Below, in pieces: positions 1 to 8,560 of a stretch of 64,000 bases of DNA. The DNA comes from JBFLXB01 sp964570625. GTDB taxonomy: Bacteria > Nitrospirota > Nitrospiria > 2-01-FULL-66-17. Numbering within the stretch: position 1 is the stretch's first letter; each line of letters opens with the position of its first letter. The notes below the pieces were generated by a model. That model was not told the DNA's origin, did not search any database, and was given only the letters and a program-made list of their open reading frames with translations. The stretch is from assembly GCA_964570625.1 (NCBI GenBank), contig CAZMYW010000027.1:124001-188000 (forward strand). The letters run 5' to 3'. The translations under genes were made by a program, and so were the position numbers.

Positions 1-427
1 GGATGTCGATACTGCTCTTGAGCCGCTCAACCAAGTCCAACATGATCGTTCCTTCTTGTCCCTCCGGCTCCTCCGCGTCGAACAGACCGTGGATCGCTCC
101 CCACCAGCCCGTTTTCTCGGTCTCGCGGTACAGACTATATTTCTCAATCACCCGCTCAAGGCGGGTTCGACTTAAAATTTGCTGGCTGATGGCGCGCAGG
201 CGATCTTCGATCGGCGTGGTCACGGTCGTCCGCACGAACGCTTCCGGGACCTTCTGGGCCTCGACCATAATCAACGTCGTTGATCGGTAGGCCGGAGGCA
301 GGGACATCACGATCGGAACGGTCACGGCGGCGATCACCATGGCCGGAACCAGCACCCACCATTTTCTGCGGCGTAACACCTCCAGGTAGTGAACGAGATC
401 GTGTTTGGCTACGGGCGGCGCCATCAT
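1..427 (-). CDS. Polysaccharide chain-length determinant (Wzz/GumC type), C-terminal part off the window
   Basis: The frame has no stop codon and runs off the left edge, so only the first ~142 residues are visible. The start is a double ATG at 427/424. Residues ~12-42 hold a basic segment (RRRKWW) followed by a membrane helix. The periplasmic part then reads PPAYRSTTLIMVEAQ, VPEAFVRTTVTTP and LERVIEKYSLY, which is typical of the GumC-like proteins of exosortase (XrtA)-linked EPS loci. It should sit in the inner membrane and set polymer length. It is the last visible gene of a minus-strand group with the Wza-like lipoprotein and the barrel upstream. A fused or separate tyrosine kinase would lie outside the window. 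Confidence 0.82.
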   Translation of the reverse strand, partial: MMAPPVAKHDLVHYLEVLRRRKWWVLVPAMVIAAVTVPIVMSLPPAYRSTTLIMVEAQKVPEAFVRTTVTTPIEDRLRAISQQILSRTRLERVIEKYSLYRETEKTGWWGAIHGLFDAEEPEGQEGTIMLDLVERLKSSIDI

Positions 428-482
428 TGCTCCGATCGCAGGGCACTGGATGGCCCTGAGAAACCGTTCACCCGACCCCACG

Positions 483-1745
483 TCATCGGAGGCCTCTCCA
501 GGTCGAGCCCGTTGCGGTCAGGGTCAACTGCACCAATTGTTCACTCAAGTCCGCGTCAATGCCCTCGGAACGTTGCCGAAAATACTGATAGGCAAGGGAA
601 GCGCTCAGCCATTTCCGAATTAGGGCCTCATACCCCACCCGGAATTCGTACGACACAATCTGGAAATCTTCCTCCCCTTCGGCAGTCGCGGGAATAGTCC
701 GCGAATACCCGACGTGGGAAAAAATCGCGGAAGACACTTTCAAGGTCCGAGCCACCCGAAGCCTGGCTCGATCCGAGATCGTGGTGGCGCCAGCGAGCCC
801 GCCGCCCGTTCCCGCCTCCCGGACATAGTCCAGCCCGGCGCGTGTACCGCCCTCCTCCCACGTCACATTAAAGTCGCCGGCGCTCTCAGTGATGGTCTGT
901 TCAGCACCTACAGCGTCTTCAACATTAAATATCATCACTCCGGCATGGGCGGTGAGGTTGACCGCCGCATTGACTCGATACTCGGCTCCCGGAGTCACTC
1001 GGGTCGTCACGGAGGTGTCCCCGAACGGTTCCGTCGGCACGTTGGGGTCAACTTGAATGAAGGTCCGTTCGGCCACGAACGACCATGTTGTCCGAGGCGT
1101 CCATACGTACTCCACCGTCAGGTCGACGTCCCGTTCCACCGAATCCTGCGCCTGAATAACATCTGTCCCCGGAATGTCCAGATCCTCGGCAATACTCTCG
1201 GCATCGAATCGATCATACCGGCTCATGATGGTCGCGTAGGCCAACACCACCGACGACCGCCTTGAGGTAGTATAGCGGACCGCAATGCGGCCCCGTGTGC
1301 GAATGGTGTCTAGCCGCGAAACACCCACCCCTTCCCCGGTGTCCACTGCCAAGTCATCGAACGAATACGCCGGCAGACCCGCGGTACGCATCACTCCCAG
1401 AGAGAAATGCAGGGTCAACCCTGACAGCAGACGGCTCAGCGAGCGCACCTGCCCATCCGCCAAGATCGACTGAGAATTCCGGTTCTGTTCAGGGGTTCGA
1501 AGGTAATATTCCCACGAACCTAGGTACGACACCGCCGCGTCCAACCGCCGGTCGTGGTATCCGACCACCGCCCCCGGTGACACATATGTCGCGAGATCAC
1601 CATACCCGCCGGAAGTGAGAAAGAGGTTCGTGGTATACCGTTCCGATAGCGATAACGAGGGTGTGAAGGACACCGTCGCAGCAACCGGCTGGGTGGTTCC
1701 AACGATCAACCCGAACGACATCGCTCCCACCGCAACTCGATTCAC
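483..1745 (-). CDS. Outer-membrane beta-barrel protein of the exopolysaccharide locus (TIGR03016-like)
   Basis: This 420-aa protein starts at GTG 1745, which has GGAG five bases upstream. The frame is open further upstream, but that extension lacks export features. From the GTG the protein has a signal peptide (hydrophobic stretch ending TQPVAATVSF). The rest alternates short hydrophobic strands with Arg/Asp/Thr-rich turns up to the end (VQLTLTATGSTW), as expected for a 14-18-strand barrel. Barrels of this type accompany Wza and Wzz in exosortase-linked EPS clusters, and it lies between those two genes here. The exact role (secretion pore or anchoring) is unknown; the family match is from memory of the architecture. 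Confidence 0.7.
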   Translation of the reverse strand: MNRVAVGAMSFGLIVGTTQPVAATVSFTPSLSLSERYTTNLFLTSGGYGDLATYVSPGAVVGYHDRRLDAAVSYLGSWEYYLRTPEQNRNSQSILADGQVRSLSRLLSGLTLHFSLGVMRTAGLPAYSFDDLAVDTGEGVGVSRLDTIRTRGRIAVRYTTSRRSSVVLAYATIMSRYDRFDAESIAEDLDIPGTDVIQAQDSVERDVDLTVEYVWTPRTTWSFVAERTFIQVDPNVPTEPFGDTSVTTRVTPGAEYRVNAAVNLTAHAGVMIFNVEDAVGAEQTITESAGDFNVTWEEGGTRAGLDYVREAGTGGGLAGATTISDRARLRVARTLKVSSAIFSHVGYSRTIPATAEGEEDFQIVSYEFRVGYEALIRKWLSASLAYQYFRQRSEGIDADLSEQLVQLTLTATGSTWRGLR

Positions 1746-2054
1746 CGTTTCTCCGCCATCAAGGGAAACTCCGTCCGTCTGAGAATCGTTGGTGGCACGC
1801 GCACAACTCCACGGTCCGGTCAGCGGGCGATTCCTCCACCGCCGTGCGACACCGACCGCACCGTGCCCCTCCGGCATCACGGGTGAACTCCGCGCGACTG
1901 ACGGGCTGGCTCATTCCTCTTCTTCGGAAGGTCCGTACGGCTCATAGATCGGGCTCGGACACTGTCCGCGTCCGGCGATTGCGTACCATCGCCGCGCCCC
2001 CGAGACCATCCCGTCCGATCTTGGGGAGTCACAATGGTCCCTTCTCGCTCCCAC
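1746..2054. other. 309-bp gap between EPS genes, no feature recognised
   Basis: No convincing ORF, hairpin or terminator is seen. The barrel frame stays open for 45 codons into this gap, but the extension has no signal-peptide character and is GC-rich noise. It may simply be a long untranslated spacer within a minus-strand transcript. Confidence 0.4.
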
Positions 2055-2693
2055 CTACGGAACGATGACCGTATCGCCAGGAGACAGTGCCACGTCTCCC
2101 CGTTTGATCAAATCCTTGTATCGAATCTTGATCCGCTGCTCTTTCGCGGACATGTCTCTGGTATCACGCCGCACCACTACGATCCCGTTGGTATCGGCAT
2201 ACTCCGTAAAACCTCCGGCCAAAGCCAAGGCCTGCAACAGCGTGGTCGCGGCCTTTACCTGGTACCGGCCGGGAGTACGGACCTCGCCAAGGATGTACAA
2301 GTTATAGCTCCTCACATCCGTGATAGTGACCGACACCTCCGGGGCATCTTTGTAGCGTTCAAGACGGGTTTTGATATCGCGCCGGACCTCCTCCGCCGTA
2401 CGGCCCGACGCGCGCAGTTCGCCGATCAACGGCAGCGTGATGATGCCGTCGGGCCGCACCGTGACTGTTTTGGACAAGTCACCGTTCTTCCAGACGATAA
2501 TTTCAATGACGTCTTCGGGCCCGATGCGATATTCCGCGATCGGGGGGACCGTCGGAACAGGGTCGGGGCGCGTCGGAGGCGGCGCAGGTGCGGGAGATGG
2601 AGGTGGAGAAGACGCACACGCCGCAAGCAGGATCGCCAGCACCCACACACAGCCGATCGACTGGGCGATCGCCCGTGAGCAGGAGTTGCGCAT
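2055..2693 (-). CDS. Polysaccharide export outer-membrane lipoprotein (Wza type)
   Basis: This is a 212-aa lipoprotein. From ATG 2693 the signal peptide ends in the lipobox ILLAAC (Cys26). A Pro-rich linker follows (SPPPSPAPAPPPTRP), then the Poly_export domain (YRIGPEDVIEIIVW, VRPDGIITLPLIGEL) and one SLBB domain (YNLYILGEVRTPGRYQV, TLLQALALAGG). At about 210 aa it is the short Wza form typical of XrtA-associated loci, able to form only part of the translocon. It is the first gene of the visible EPS group. The frame is open for 20 codons upstream, but the lipobox spacing favours ATG 2693. Confidence 0.86.
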   Translation of the reverse strand: MRNSCSRAIAQSIGCVWVLAILLAACASSPPPSPAPAPPPTRPDPVPTVPPIAEYRIGPEDVIEIIVWKNGDLSKTVTVRPDGIITLPLIGELRASGRTAEEVRRDIKTRLERYKDAPEVSVTITDVRSYNLYILGEVRTPGRYQVKAATTLLQALALAGGFTEYADTNGIVVVRRDTRDMSAKEQRIKIRYKDLIKRGDVALSPGDTVIVP

Positions 2694-2946
2694 TTTCGGC
2701 CGGTGACCAATCACCTTCTTTGATGGGCTCGACAGGGCTCGTAACGAACCCATACCTCGCCCAGGATATTTCGGATTGAACCAGGCATGTAGTCTATTTA
2801 TTCCTCATAGCAATATGGACCGACGACCGCGACTCGCCGCAAATGGCTTGCGGACGCCTTGCGCCGGGGACGGCCGACCCGAGATGAGTGTGATAATAGC
2901 CGATACTGCGGATAAAGACAACGTCCGCGGAGCGGACTGGTGGACC

Positions 2947-4167
2947 CTACCCGAGCGGTTGATACCCGGCGAGTCGGATCGCTTCGCGCACCCGATCGGG
3001 TCCGCCGACCGGACTATCGAGAGTGACGTCCACCGATCGCGACGGAAGGTCCACGCGTACCGCTGTGACGCCGCTGACCCGGCCGATCGCCCGCTCGACG
3101 GCCCGGACGCAGTACACACACGTCATCCCGTCGATGGTCAAGTGGAGTCGGTCGGTGCCGTTCGGACCAGATGCGGCCGCACCCTCCGGCCCACTCTCCG
3201 CAGCCGTCAGTGGCGGTTCGGCCGGATGGTGGCTATGCTCGACATCGAGCTTGGTCGCATGCTCGTGTTGGTGAAGAATATCGCCGTGCTGATGCGAATG
3301 TTGATGCTGAGCCGAAGGCCCCGCAGGGGTCGCGACGGGCCGAGCGGTGATTCGCCGGAGCGAATCGTACCCCAGCGCAAGGGCAAACACCACCGCAGCG
3401 AACAACACGATCGTCGCTCCGGACGAGGCGTTCGAGGTGAAGCTCACATACATACCGCCTACTCCGCACAGGACGCCAATCCCGACCGAAGACAACACCA
3501 GACGGTGAAAACTATGAGTCAGCAGCCTCGCCGTGGCCGCCGGGATCACGATCGCGGCGACGATCAACATGACCCCGAGGACCTGCATCGACACCACGAT
3601 CGTCGCCGCCAGAATCAAGGCGAACGCGGTGTCCACCCACTCCACCGGAACGCCGTACACCCTGGCGACCTCCGAGTCGAACGTCGTGAACAGCAGTTGT
3701 TTGTACAACACGAAAATTGCCAACGCCGACAACAGCGAGACCCCGGCGATCACCAGCAGATCTTCACCCGTGACGCCCAGGATGTTGCCGAACAGGGCGG
3801 CCTCAAAGTTCCGGGTGAATTTTCGCACCCGGCTGATGAGCACCACCCCCACCGCGAAACTCGCGGTCGTGACGATCCCGATCACGGCGTCCGCGCCGAT
3901 CTTCTTGCGTTTGGCGACCGCGTTGATCAGGAGCGCGGAGAGAAACCCCCACAGACCGGCGCCGATGTAAAAGTTCCAGTTCATGACGTAACTGACCACC
4001 GCCCCGCCGAACACCGAATGCGACAGGCCATGTCCGATGTAACTCATATTTCTGAGCACGATGTACACGCCGATCAGCCCGCAGATCGCGCCGGTCATCG
4101 CCGCAGCGAGCAGGCCGTTGCGGAAGAACTCGTACTGGAGGGGTTCAAACAGGGTCTCGATCACCAT
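2947..4167 (-). CDS. Zn/Mn-type ABC transporter permease fused to a His-rich linker and an HMA domain
   Basis: This 406-aa protein has an ABC-3 (ZnuB/MntB-type) permease of ~275 residues with about eight membrane helices and conserved patches such as IGHGLSHSVFGGAV and VIPAATARLLTH. A linker with more than a dozen His (~288-314, HQHSHQHGD, HQHEH) follows. The C-terminal ~65 residues are a heavy-metal-associated domain with GMTCVYC (Cys ~350 and 353) and VSGVTAVRVDLPSRSV. Normal permeases of this family end near 290 aa, so the tail is an addition. The His cluster and CxxC point to cytosolic metal capture or sensing for Zn, Cu or similar. It overlaps the ATPase gene by 23 nt; ATG 4167 is preferred over the upstream in-frame start. 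No substrate-binding protein gene is adjacent. Confidence 0.88.
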   Translation of the reverse strand: MVIETLFEPLQYEFFRNGLLAAAMTGAICGLIGVYIVLRNMSYIGHGLSHSVFGGAVVSYVMNWNFYIGAGLWGFLSALLINAVAKRKKIGADAVIGIVTTASFAVGVVLISRVRKFTRNFEAALFGNILGVTGEDLLVIAGVSLLSALAIFVLYKQLLFTTFDSEVARVYGVPVEWVDTAFALILAATIVVSMQVLGVMLIVAAIVIPAATARLLTHSFHRLVLSSVGIGVLCGVGGMYVSFTSNASSGATIVLFAAVVFALALGYDSLRRITARPVATPAGPSAQHQHSHQHGDILHQHEHATKLDVEHSHHPAEPPLTAAESGPEGAAASGPNGTDRLHLTIDGMTCVYCVRAVERAIGRVSGVTAVRVDLPSRSVDVTLDSPVGGPDRVREAIRLAGYQPLG

Positions 4168-5083
4168 CCTCCTGACGCACACCGCCCGGGGTGTAGTGCG
4201 CGCCTGCGTTGGGACTGTCGGCGATCAGCAACAATCCGTTTTGCCTGACCACCACCATCTCCGAGTTATAGGTCCGACTGAGGATCTCCGACGTGAACAC
4301 GTCTTGCGGATCGCCCTGCGCGACAACCCCGTGGTTGAAACAAATCACCCACGGCAGGTGGCGGGCCACGCTGTTGAGATCGTGGGTCGTCAGGATGATC
4401 GTGACCCCCTCGCGGTTCAGTTGCGAGAGCAAGTGCAGAATATGGTGCTGCGTCTTCAGGTCGACGCCGGATGTGGGCTCGTCGAGGATCAGGACTCGGG
4501 GGCGACTGATCAGCGCGCGGGCCAGGAAGACCCGTTGCTGTTCCCCCCCGGACAACGCCCGGATCTGCCGATCCGCGTATTGGCGAATGCCCAGGTGCTC
4601 CAACAAATCGAGCGCGACGCGCCGGTCTTCGCGGGTCGGCCAGGGCAACCACCCCATTTCACGGTACCGGCCCATGAGCACGACCTGCTCGACCGTGACC
4701 GGGAAGTTCCAATTGACGGTCTCGACCTGAGGGACGTACCCGATACCACGGCTGGTGGACCCGTTGATATGTTCGCCCGCCACCAGCACGTCGCCGGCCG
4801 TGACGTTCACGACCCCCAAGACCACTTTTAATAATGTGGTCTTTCCCGACCCGCTGGGGCCCACGATGCCGGTATACAGGCCAGGGGGAATCGAGAGATC
4901 GACGCCCTCGAACACGAGTTTGTCGTCATAGCCGCACCGGATGCCGCGGAGTTCGATTATCGGAGGCGCCGACCGGTCCACCGCGGACGCGACGCGGTCG
5001 TCACGCACGGGCGGCGACGGACGCTCCGTCCCTCCCGCCTGGTTCAGGCGTGCAGACGACTCGCCCACGGCGAGACATCTCAA
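4145..5083 (-). CDS. Metal ABC transporter ATP-binding protein (ZnuC/MntA type)
   Basis: This is the ATPase partner of the downstream permease. It shows Walker A (GPSGSGKTT), Q-loop (GYVPQVETVNWNFP), signature (LSGGEQQRVFLARAL), Walker B (VLILDEPTSGVD) and H-loop (LTTHDLN). The N-terminus is uncertain. The longest frame starts at TTG 5083 and carries ~42 poorly structured residues before the ABC core; in-frame GTG codons at 5068 and further in are alternatives, and none has an ideal Shine-Dalgarno sequence. A minus-strand promoter with an overlapping palindrome lies just upstream. Confidence 0.87.
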   Translation of the reverse strand: MRCLAVGESSARLNQAGGTERPSPPVRDDRVASAVDRSAPPIIELRGIRCGYDDKLVFEGVDLSIPPGLYTGIVGPSGSGKTTLLKVVLGVVNVTAGDVLVAGEHINGSTSRGIGYVPQVETVNWNFPVTVEQVVLMGRYREMGWLPWPTREDRRVALDLLEHLGIRQYADRQIRALSGGEQQRVFLARALISRPRVLILDEPTSGVDLKTQHHILHLLSQLNREGVTIILTTHDLNSVARHLPWVICFNHGVVAQGDPQDVFTSEILSRTYNSEMVVVRQNGLLLIADSPNAGAHYTPGGVRQEDGDRDPV

Positions 5084-5117
5084 CCTCTCTCGGCGTGACG
5101 TATCGGTTCATAGTGCA

Positions 5118-5129
5118 ACGGTTTACCGT
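5118..5129. promoter_or_regulatory. Palindrome ACGGT-TT-ACCGT, candidate metalloregulator operator
   Basis: Perfect 5-bp inverted arms around TT. The palindrome overlaps the -10 box of the promoter that faces the metal ABC operon, the usual place for a repressor. The regulator identity (Zur, Mur, MntR or other) cannot be told from the site. Confidence 0.4.
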
Positions 5130-5154
5130 AACAGACGCTTGAAAATGCTGTCAA
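5125..5154 (-). promoter_or_regulatory. Sigma-70-like promoter of the metal ABC operon
   Basis: Reading the minus strand, a consensus -35 TTGACA (5154-5149) is followed by an 18-nt spacer and a -10 TACGGT (5130-5125). The predicted start of transcription is near 5118, about 35 nt ahead of the ATPase start. Confidence 0.55.
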
Positions 5155-5208
5155 GAAACTTCCGGCGCGAGAACCATGTGCAACGGTCCCCCCACCGGCT
5201 GTTCAACA

Positions 5209-5235
5209 TTGCGCACGGATCGGATTTGCTATAAT
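5209..5235 (+). promoter_or_regulatory. Extended -10 promoter of the 612-aa unknown / htrA group
   Basis: TGC precedes a perfect TATAAT (5230-5235). A weak -35 TTGCGC (5209-5214) lies 15 nt upstream; the short spacer is tolerated by extended -10 promoters. It gives a leader of ~57 nt before ATG 5299. Confidence 0.5.
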
Positions 5236-5298
5236 GGGACGTGCGCAACACACAGCCACTCCACCAGACGTCCAGACTCGCGTTGAGTTGATGCCCGA

Positions 5299-7137
5299 AT
5301 GATCGAAGACATCCGCCTTCACGGACAAGTCAATCCGGAGATCGAATACTTCGCCACGATCGCCGGCCGCTCGGTCGGACACCAATTTTTCTACGAACCG
5401 TCTCCGGACGGACGGGTCGGCACGATCCGATTTTTCGCCGCGGGCAACGAATTCCTCATCGGACACGACGGCATTCAATACAAAGGCAACGGCGGCAGTT
5501 TCTGTCGCTACATGTTCGGCGTCAATCTGCCGCTCAAAGATCTGGTCAAGAAAGAAGTGGTCAATCGCCTCGTGCTCAACGGCGCGGTTCTGGATCCGAC
5601 CGGGCAGTCGATCCGATTTACGGATCAAACCGACCGACGAGAACCGTTCGAGGAGGTCTTCCGCAGCGGCAACGCGGTGTGCAACTACTATTTCTTCGTG
5701 CATCTCCCCGATCAGCAGCCGCTCCACAAACAGCAGGAGTTCCTCCTGCGGCGCATCGGCCGGACCGTGAAACACTCGGCCTTGGTGTCGATCCAAGACG
5801 ACGTGCAGATGGTCCACCTGCTCTACGACGCGATCAAGGAGCCTCGGGCGATTCTGTACCTCTTCAAGTTGACGCACCGGGGGCACACCTCGTATTACCA
5901 TTCCTATCAGCACGAGTACGCCGCCCACACGCAGAACGAGGAATCGGTCGCCAAGCGACTCGCGGAAATCGCCCAGCAACACACGATCGACCTGTACCAA
6001 CAGACCCGGATGCAAATCGACGTGGTGTACCAGCACCCGGACAACAAGCGCCTGATCGACGAATACAAAGATCTCTTGGCCGAAATGCTCATCGACCCCA
6101 GCTCCACGCAAGCGATTCTCGCCAAACTCAACCGCTTGCGCACGCTCTCCGTGCGCCACGCGATTCCGCTCGAAGTCTTCCACACGCTGGACGGCATTTT
6201 TCTCAAGGACAAGTCCGCCGAAAAGGTCGAAGAACCCGAACACCTCGCGGCTGCGCGCAGCATCCTCGACAGCCTCTTTCTCCAACGTCAAGCCAGCGAC
6301 GGCTCCGTGCTCAAAGAGGAGTTGGCCACACTCCTGCGCGCCAAACGGCAGGCCATCGAACGGCGCGATTTTGCATTCGACGCGTTGCTGCTGGACATCG
6401 GCAAAAGCTGTGACGAATACGCGTCTCAGACCGGCGATGCGAGAATCCTGGAACGTTTCAGCCTGATCGTGACGTGCTTCGATCGGTTCGACGCCACGTA
6501 TACCTACTTGAATCAGATGGTCTTCATGGACGATGATCAAACTACCGATTCCGTGCTGAAGACGATCCACGCCAACAAGAAGATTTTTGATGATCTGGCG
6601 CCAAAGCTGTTCAAGGAGCTGTTCATCGACTCGATCGTGAAGGACCGGTATCTCACTGACTTCGGTCGGCGGAAGATCTTTATCGTGTTTCAAGGACTCA
6701 AGGAAATCGACGAGGGGCGTCTCACCCTGCAGGAAGTGGCCAACCAGGTTCGCCAGGTCAATTTGGACGCGCAAGGGTACCGTCAGGTTCACAAACACCT
6801 CAAACGGTTCCTCAAACAATTTATCAAGGAACCCCAAGCCGAAGCGATGACCCATCTGCGGGATCAACTCTCCCAGGAGTTACTGAGTAGAGGAATCATC
6901 ACCACCGCGATCCCCGAAGCCACGTTCCGCAAGGTCATCCGCGATCTGCACCGAGAGGCCGTCTACTTCTACGAAGTCCTTCCCACGCTGGTGGCCTCGC
7001 CCGAGGGATCGGACGGGCGACGGGATGCCTTTTTCTCGTCGAGCGGCGTGGACCGTTACGACCTCGAAGAACTGGAGCGCGAATACTTTCACCAACACCG
7101 ACTCGACGAATCGCTGCTGCAGGCGTTGCAGCGCTGA
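5299..7137 (+). CDS. Conserved 612-aa protein of unknown function (possibly TIGR04442 family)
   Basis: A soluble, charged protein with no signal peptide or membrane helix. The N-terminal ~120 residues look beta-rich (EIEYFATIAGRSVGHQFFYE, GTIRFFAAGNEFLIG). The remainder is strongly alpha-helical with heptad-like stretches up to LEELEREYFHQHRLDESL. Size and sequence feel match the TIGR04442 family of Geobacter- and Nitrospira-like bacteria; that match is recollection only. No catalytic motif is visible. It ends 31 nt before the HtrA start codon on the same strand, so the two are probably co-transcribed, which weakly suggests a link to envelope or protein quality control. Confidence 0.7.
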   Translation: MIEDIRLHGQVNPEIEYFATIAGRSVGHQFFYEPSPDGRVGTIRFFAAGNEFLIGHDGIQYKGNGGSFCRYMFGVNLPLKDLVKKEVVNRLVLNGAVLDPTGQSIRFTDQTDRREPFEEVFRSGNAVCNYYFFVHLPDQQPLHKQQEFLLRRIGRTVKHSALVSIQDDVQMVHLLYDAIKEPRAILYLFKLTHRGHTSYYHSYQHEYAAHTQNEESVAKRLAEIAQQHTIDLYQQTRMQIDVVYQHPDNKRLIDEYKDLLAEMLIDPSSTQAILAKLNRLRTLSVRHAIPLEVFHTLDGIFLKDKSAEKVEEPEHLAAARSILDSLFLQRQASDGSVLKEELATLLRAKRQAIERRDFAFDALLLDIGKSCDEYASQTGDARILERFSLIVTCFDRFDATYTYLNQMVFMDDDQTTDSVLKTIHANKKIFDDLAPKLFKELFIDSIVKDRYLTDFGRRKIFIVFQGLKEIDEGRLTLQEVANQVRQVNLDAQGYRQVHKHLKRFLKQFIKEPQAEAMTHLRDQLSQELLSRGIITTAIPEATFRKVIRDLHREAVYFYEVLPTLVASPEGSDGRRDAFFSSSGVDRYDLEELEREYFHQHRLDESLLQALQR

Positions 7138-7168
7138 CCCGTCCGTCACGCACAGAAGGAGTCGCACC

Positions 7169-8560
7169 ATGACCGTTCGTTCCGCTCACCATCCGGTTCC
7201 GGGTTTCGTTCGCATGATCGTCGCGTTCGCGGTCTTGACCGTGCTCGTCGGCGCACCGTCTCCGGCCCTCGCAGGCAAAGACACGACCGGCTTGAAAGCG
7301 ATGACCGAGTTACAAGACGTGTTCGTCGAACTCGCCGAACAGGTGAAACCCTCGGTCGTCAACATTTCCACCGGCACGGCGCCCCCGCCGCGCAGCGAGC
7401 GCTTCCGGCAGCGCCCCGACTCACCGAGCAGCGGATCAGGGGTGATCATCGACAAAGCCGGATACATCATCACCAACAATCACGTGGTGGGTGACGCCGA
7501 AGAGGTCCAGGTCCGGCTGCTCGACAAACGGAAGTTCACGGGAAAGGTCGTTGGCCGAGATCCCGACACCGACCTGGCGGTGGTCAAGATCGACTCCAAG
7601 ACCCCACTGCCCACCGTGCCGCTCGGTGATTCGACCCAGGTGAAGGTGGGGCAGTGGGTGGTCGCGGTCGGCAACCCGTTCGGGTTGGAGCATACCCTTA
7701 CGGTCGGCGTCGTCAGTGCGCTCAAGCGAGAGAACGTCAACCTCTCGCGCTACGAGGACTTTATTCAGACCGACGCGTCCATCAATCCGGGCAACAGCGG
7801 GGGGCCGCTTTTTAATATCAAAGGAGAAGTCATCGGGATCAACACCGCGATCATCAACTTCGCCCAGGGCATCGGATTCGCGATCCCCTCCAAGATGGTG
7901 CAGGACATCTACCCGCAACTCATCGCCAAAGGTCGCGTCAGCCGCGGATGGCTGGGCGTCGGCATCCAGACTGTCACCGAAGAACTCGCCTCTCAGTTCA
8001 ACCTCGACAAAGAAGAGGGCGTGTTGGTCAACGAGGTGTTCGACGGCGAACCCGCTCAGAAAGCCGGCGTCCAACCTGGGGATATCATTCTGAAGGTGGA
8101 CAACGCGCTCGTGGACACCCCGACCAGCCTGGCGAAAGCCGTCGCGGCGCTCACACCGGGCAAAGCCGCCACGCTCAAGATTCTCCGAAACGGCGAACCC
8201 CGCGACTTGTCCGTGGTCTTGAGCGAGCGCAAGGATGAATCCGAGACGCCTGAAGCCGTGCCGGTCAAGACACCCGAATCCATTCTGGGCCTGACGATCG
8301 AAGACATCACCAAAGACGCCGCGGATCGGTTCAAGTTGAAAGACACGCAGGGCGTCATCATCACCAAGGTGGAGACCGACAGCTTGGCCGACCGTGGCGG
8401 CCTCAAAGAAGGTGACGTCATCAAGGAACTCAACCGACGTGCGATTGCCGACTCAGGGGATTTCCGCAAAGCCAGCGAAGGCCTGAAGGCCGAAGACGGC
8501 GTGTTGGTCCGCATCATCCGCGAGCAACGAGGTCTGTTCATCGTCCTCAATGACAAGTAG
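7169..8560 (+). CDS. degP: Periplasmic serine protease of the DegP/HtrA (Do) family
   Basis: This 463-aa protein starts at ATG 7169, with AGAAGGAG eight bases upstream. The signal peptide ends near SPALAG. The trypsin-like domain contains the triad His105 (ITNNHVVG), Asp135 (DPDTDLAVVKI) and Ser210 (NPGNSGGPLFN). Two PDZ domains follow (VNEVFDGEPAQKAGVQPGDIIL; KVETDSLADRGGLKEGDVI). The length fits DegP/DegQ. The role is degradation and chaperoning of misfolded envelope proteins. The last codons overlap the longest frame of bioA by 11 nt, and two GC-rich hairpins follow the stop codon directly. Confidence 0.93.
   Translation: MTVRSAHHPVPGFVRMIVAFAVLTVLVGAPSPALAGKDTTGLKAMTELQDVFVELAEQVKPSVVNISTGTAPPPRSERFRQRPDSPSSGSGVIIDKAGYIITNNHVVGDAEEVQVRLLDKRKFTGKVVGRDPDTDLAVVKIDSKTPLPTVPLGDSTQVKVGQWVVAVGNPFGLEHTLTVGVVSALKRENVNLSRYEDFIQTDASINPGNSGGPLFNIKGEVIGINTAIINFAQGIGFAIPSKMVQDIYPQLIAKGRVSRGWLGVGIQTVTEELASQFNLDKEEGVLVNEVFDGEPAQKAGVQPGDIILKVDNALVDTPTSLAKAVAALTPGKAATLKILRNGEPRDLSVVLSERKDESETPEAVPVKTPESILGLTIEDITKDAADRFKLKDTQGVIITKVETDSLADRGGLKEGDVIKELNRRAIADSGDFRKASEGLKAEDGVLVRIIREQRGLFIVLNDK

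Noticed and set aside
2776..4248. 490-aa plus-strand frame opposite the metal permease
   Set aside because: His/Arg/Asp-rich low-complexity translation antisense to a gene with clear family motifs; typical GC-rich shadow.
5203..6867. 554-aa minus-strand frame opposite the 612-aa unknown
   Set aside because: Antisense frame with repeated Val/Asp/Arg composition; the plus strand has the promoter and tight linkage to htrA.
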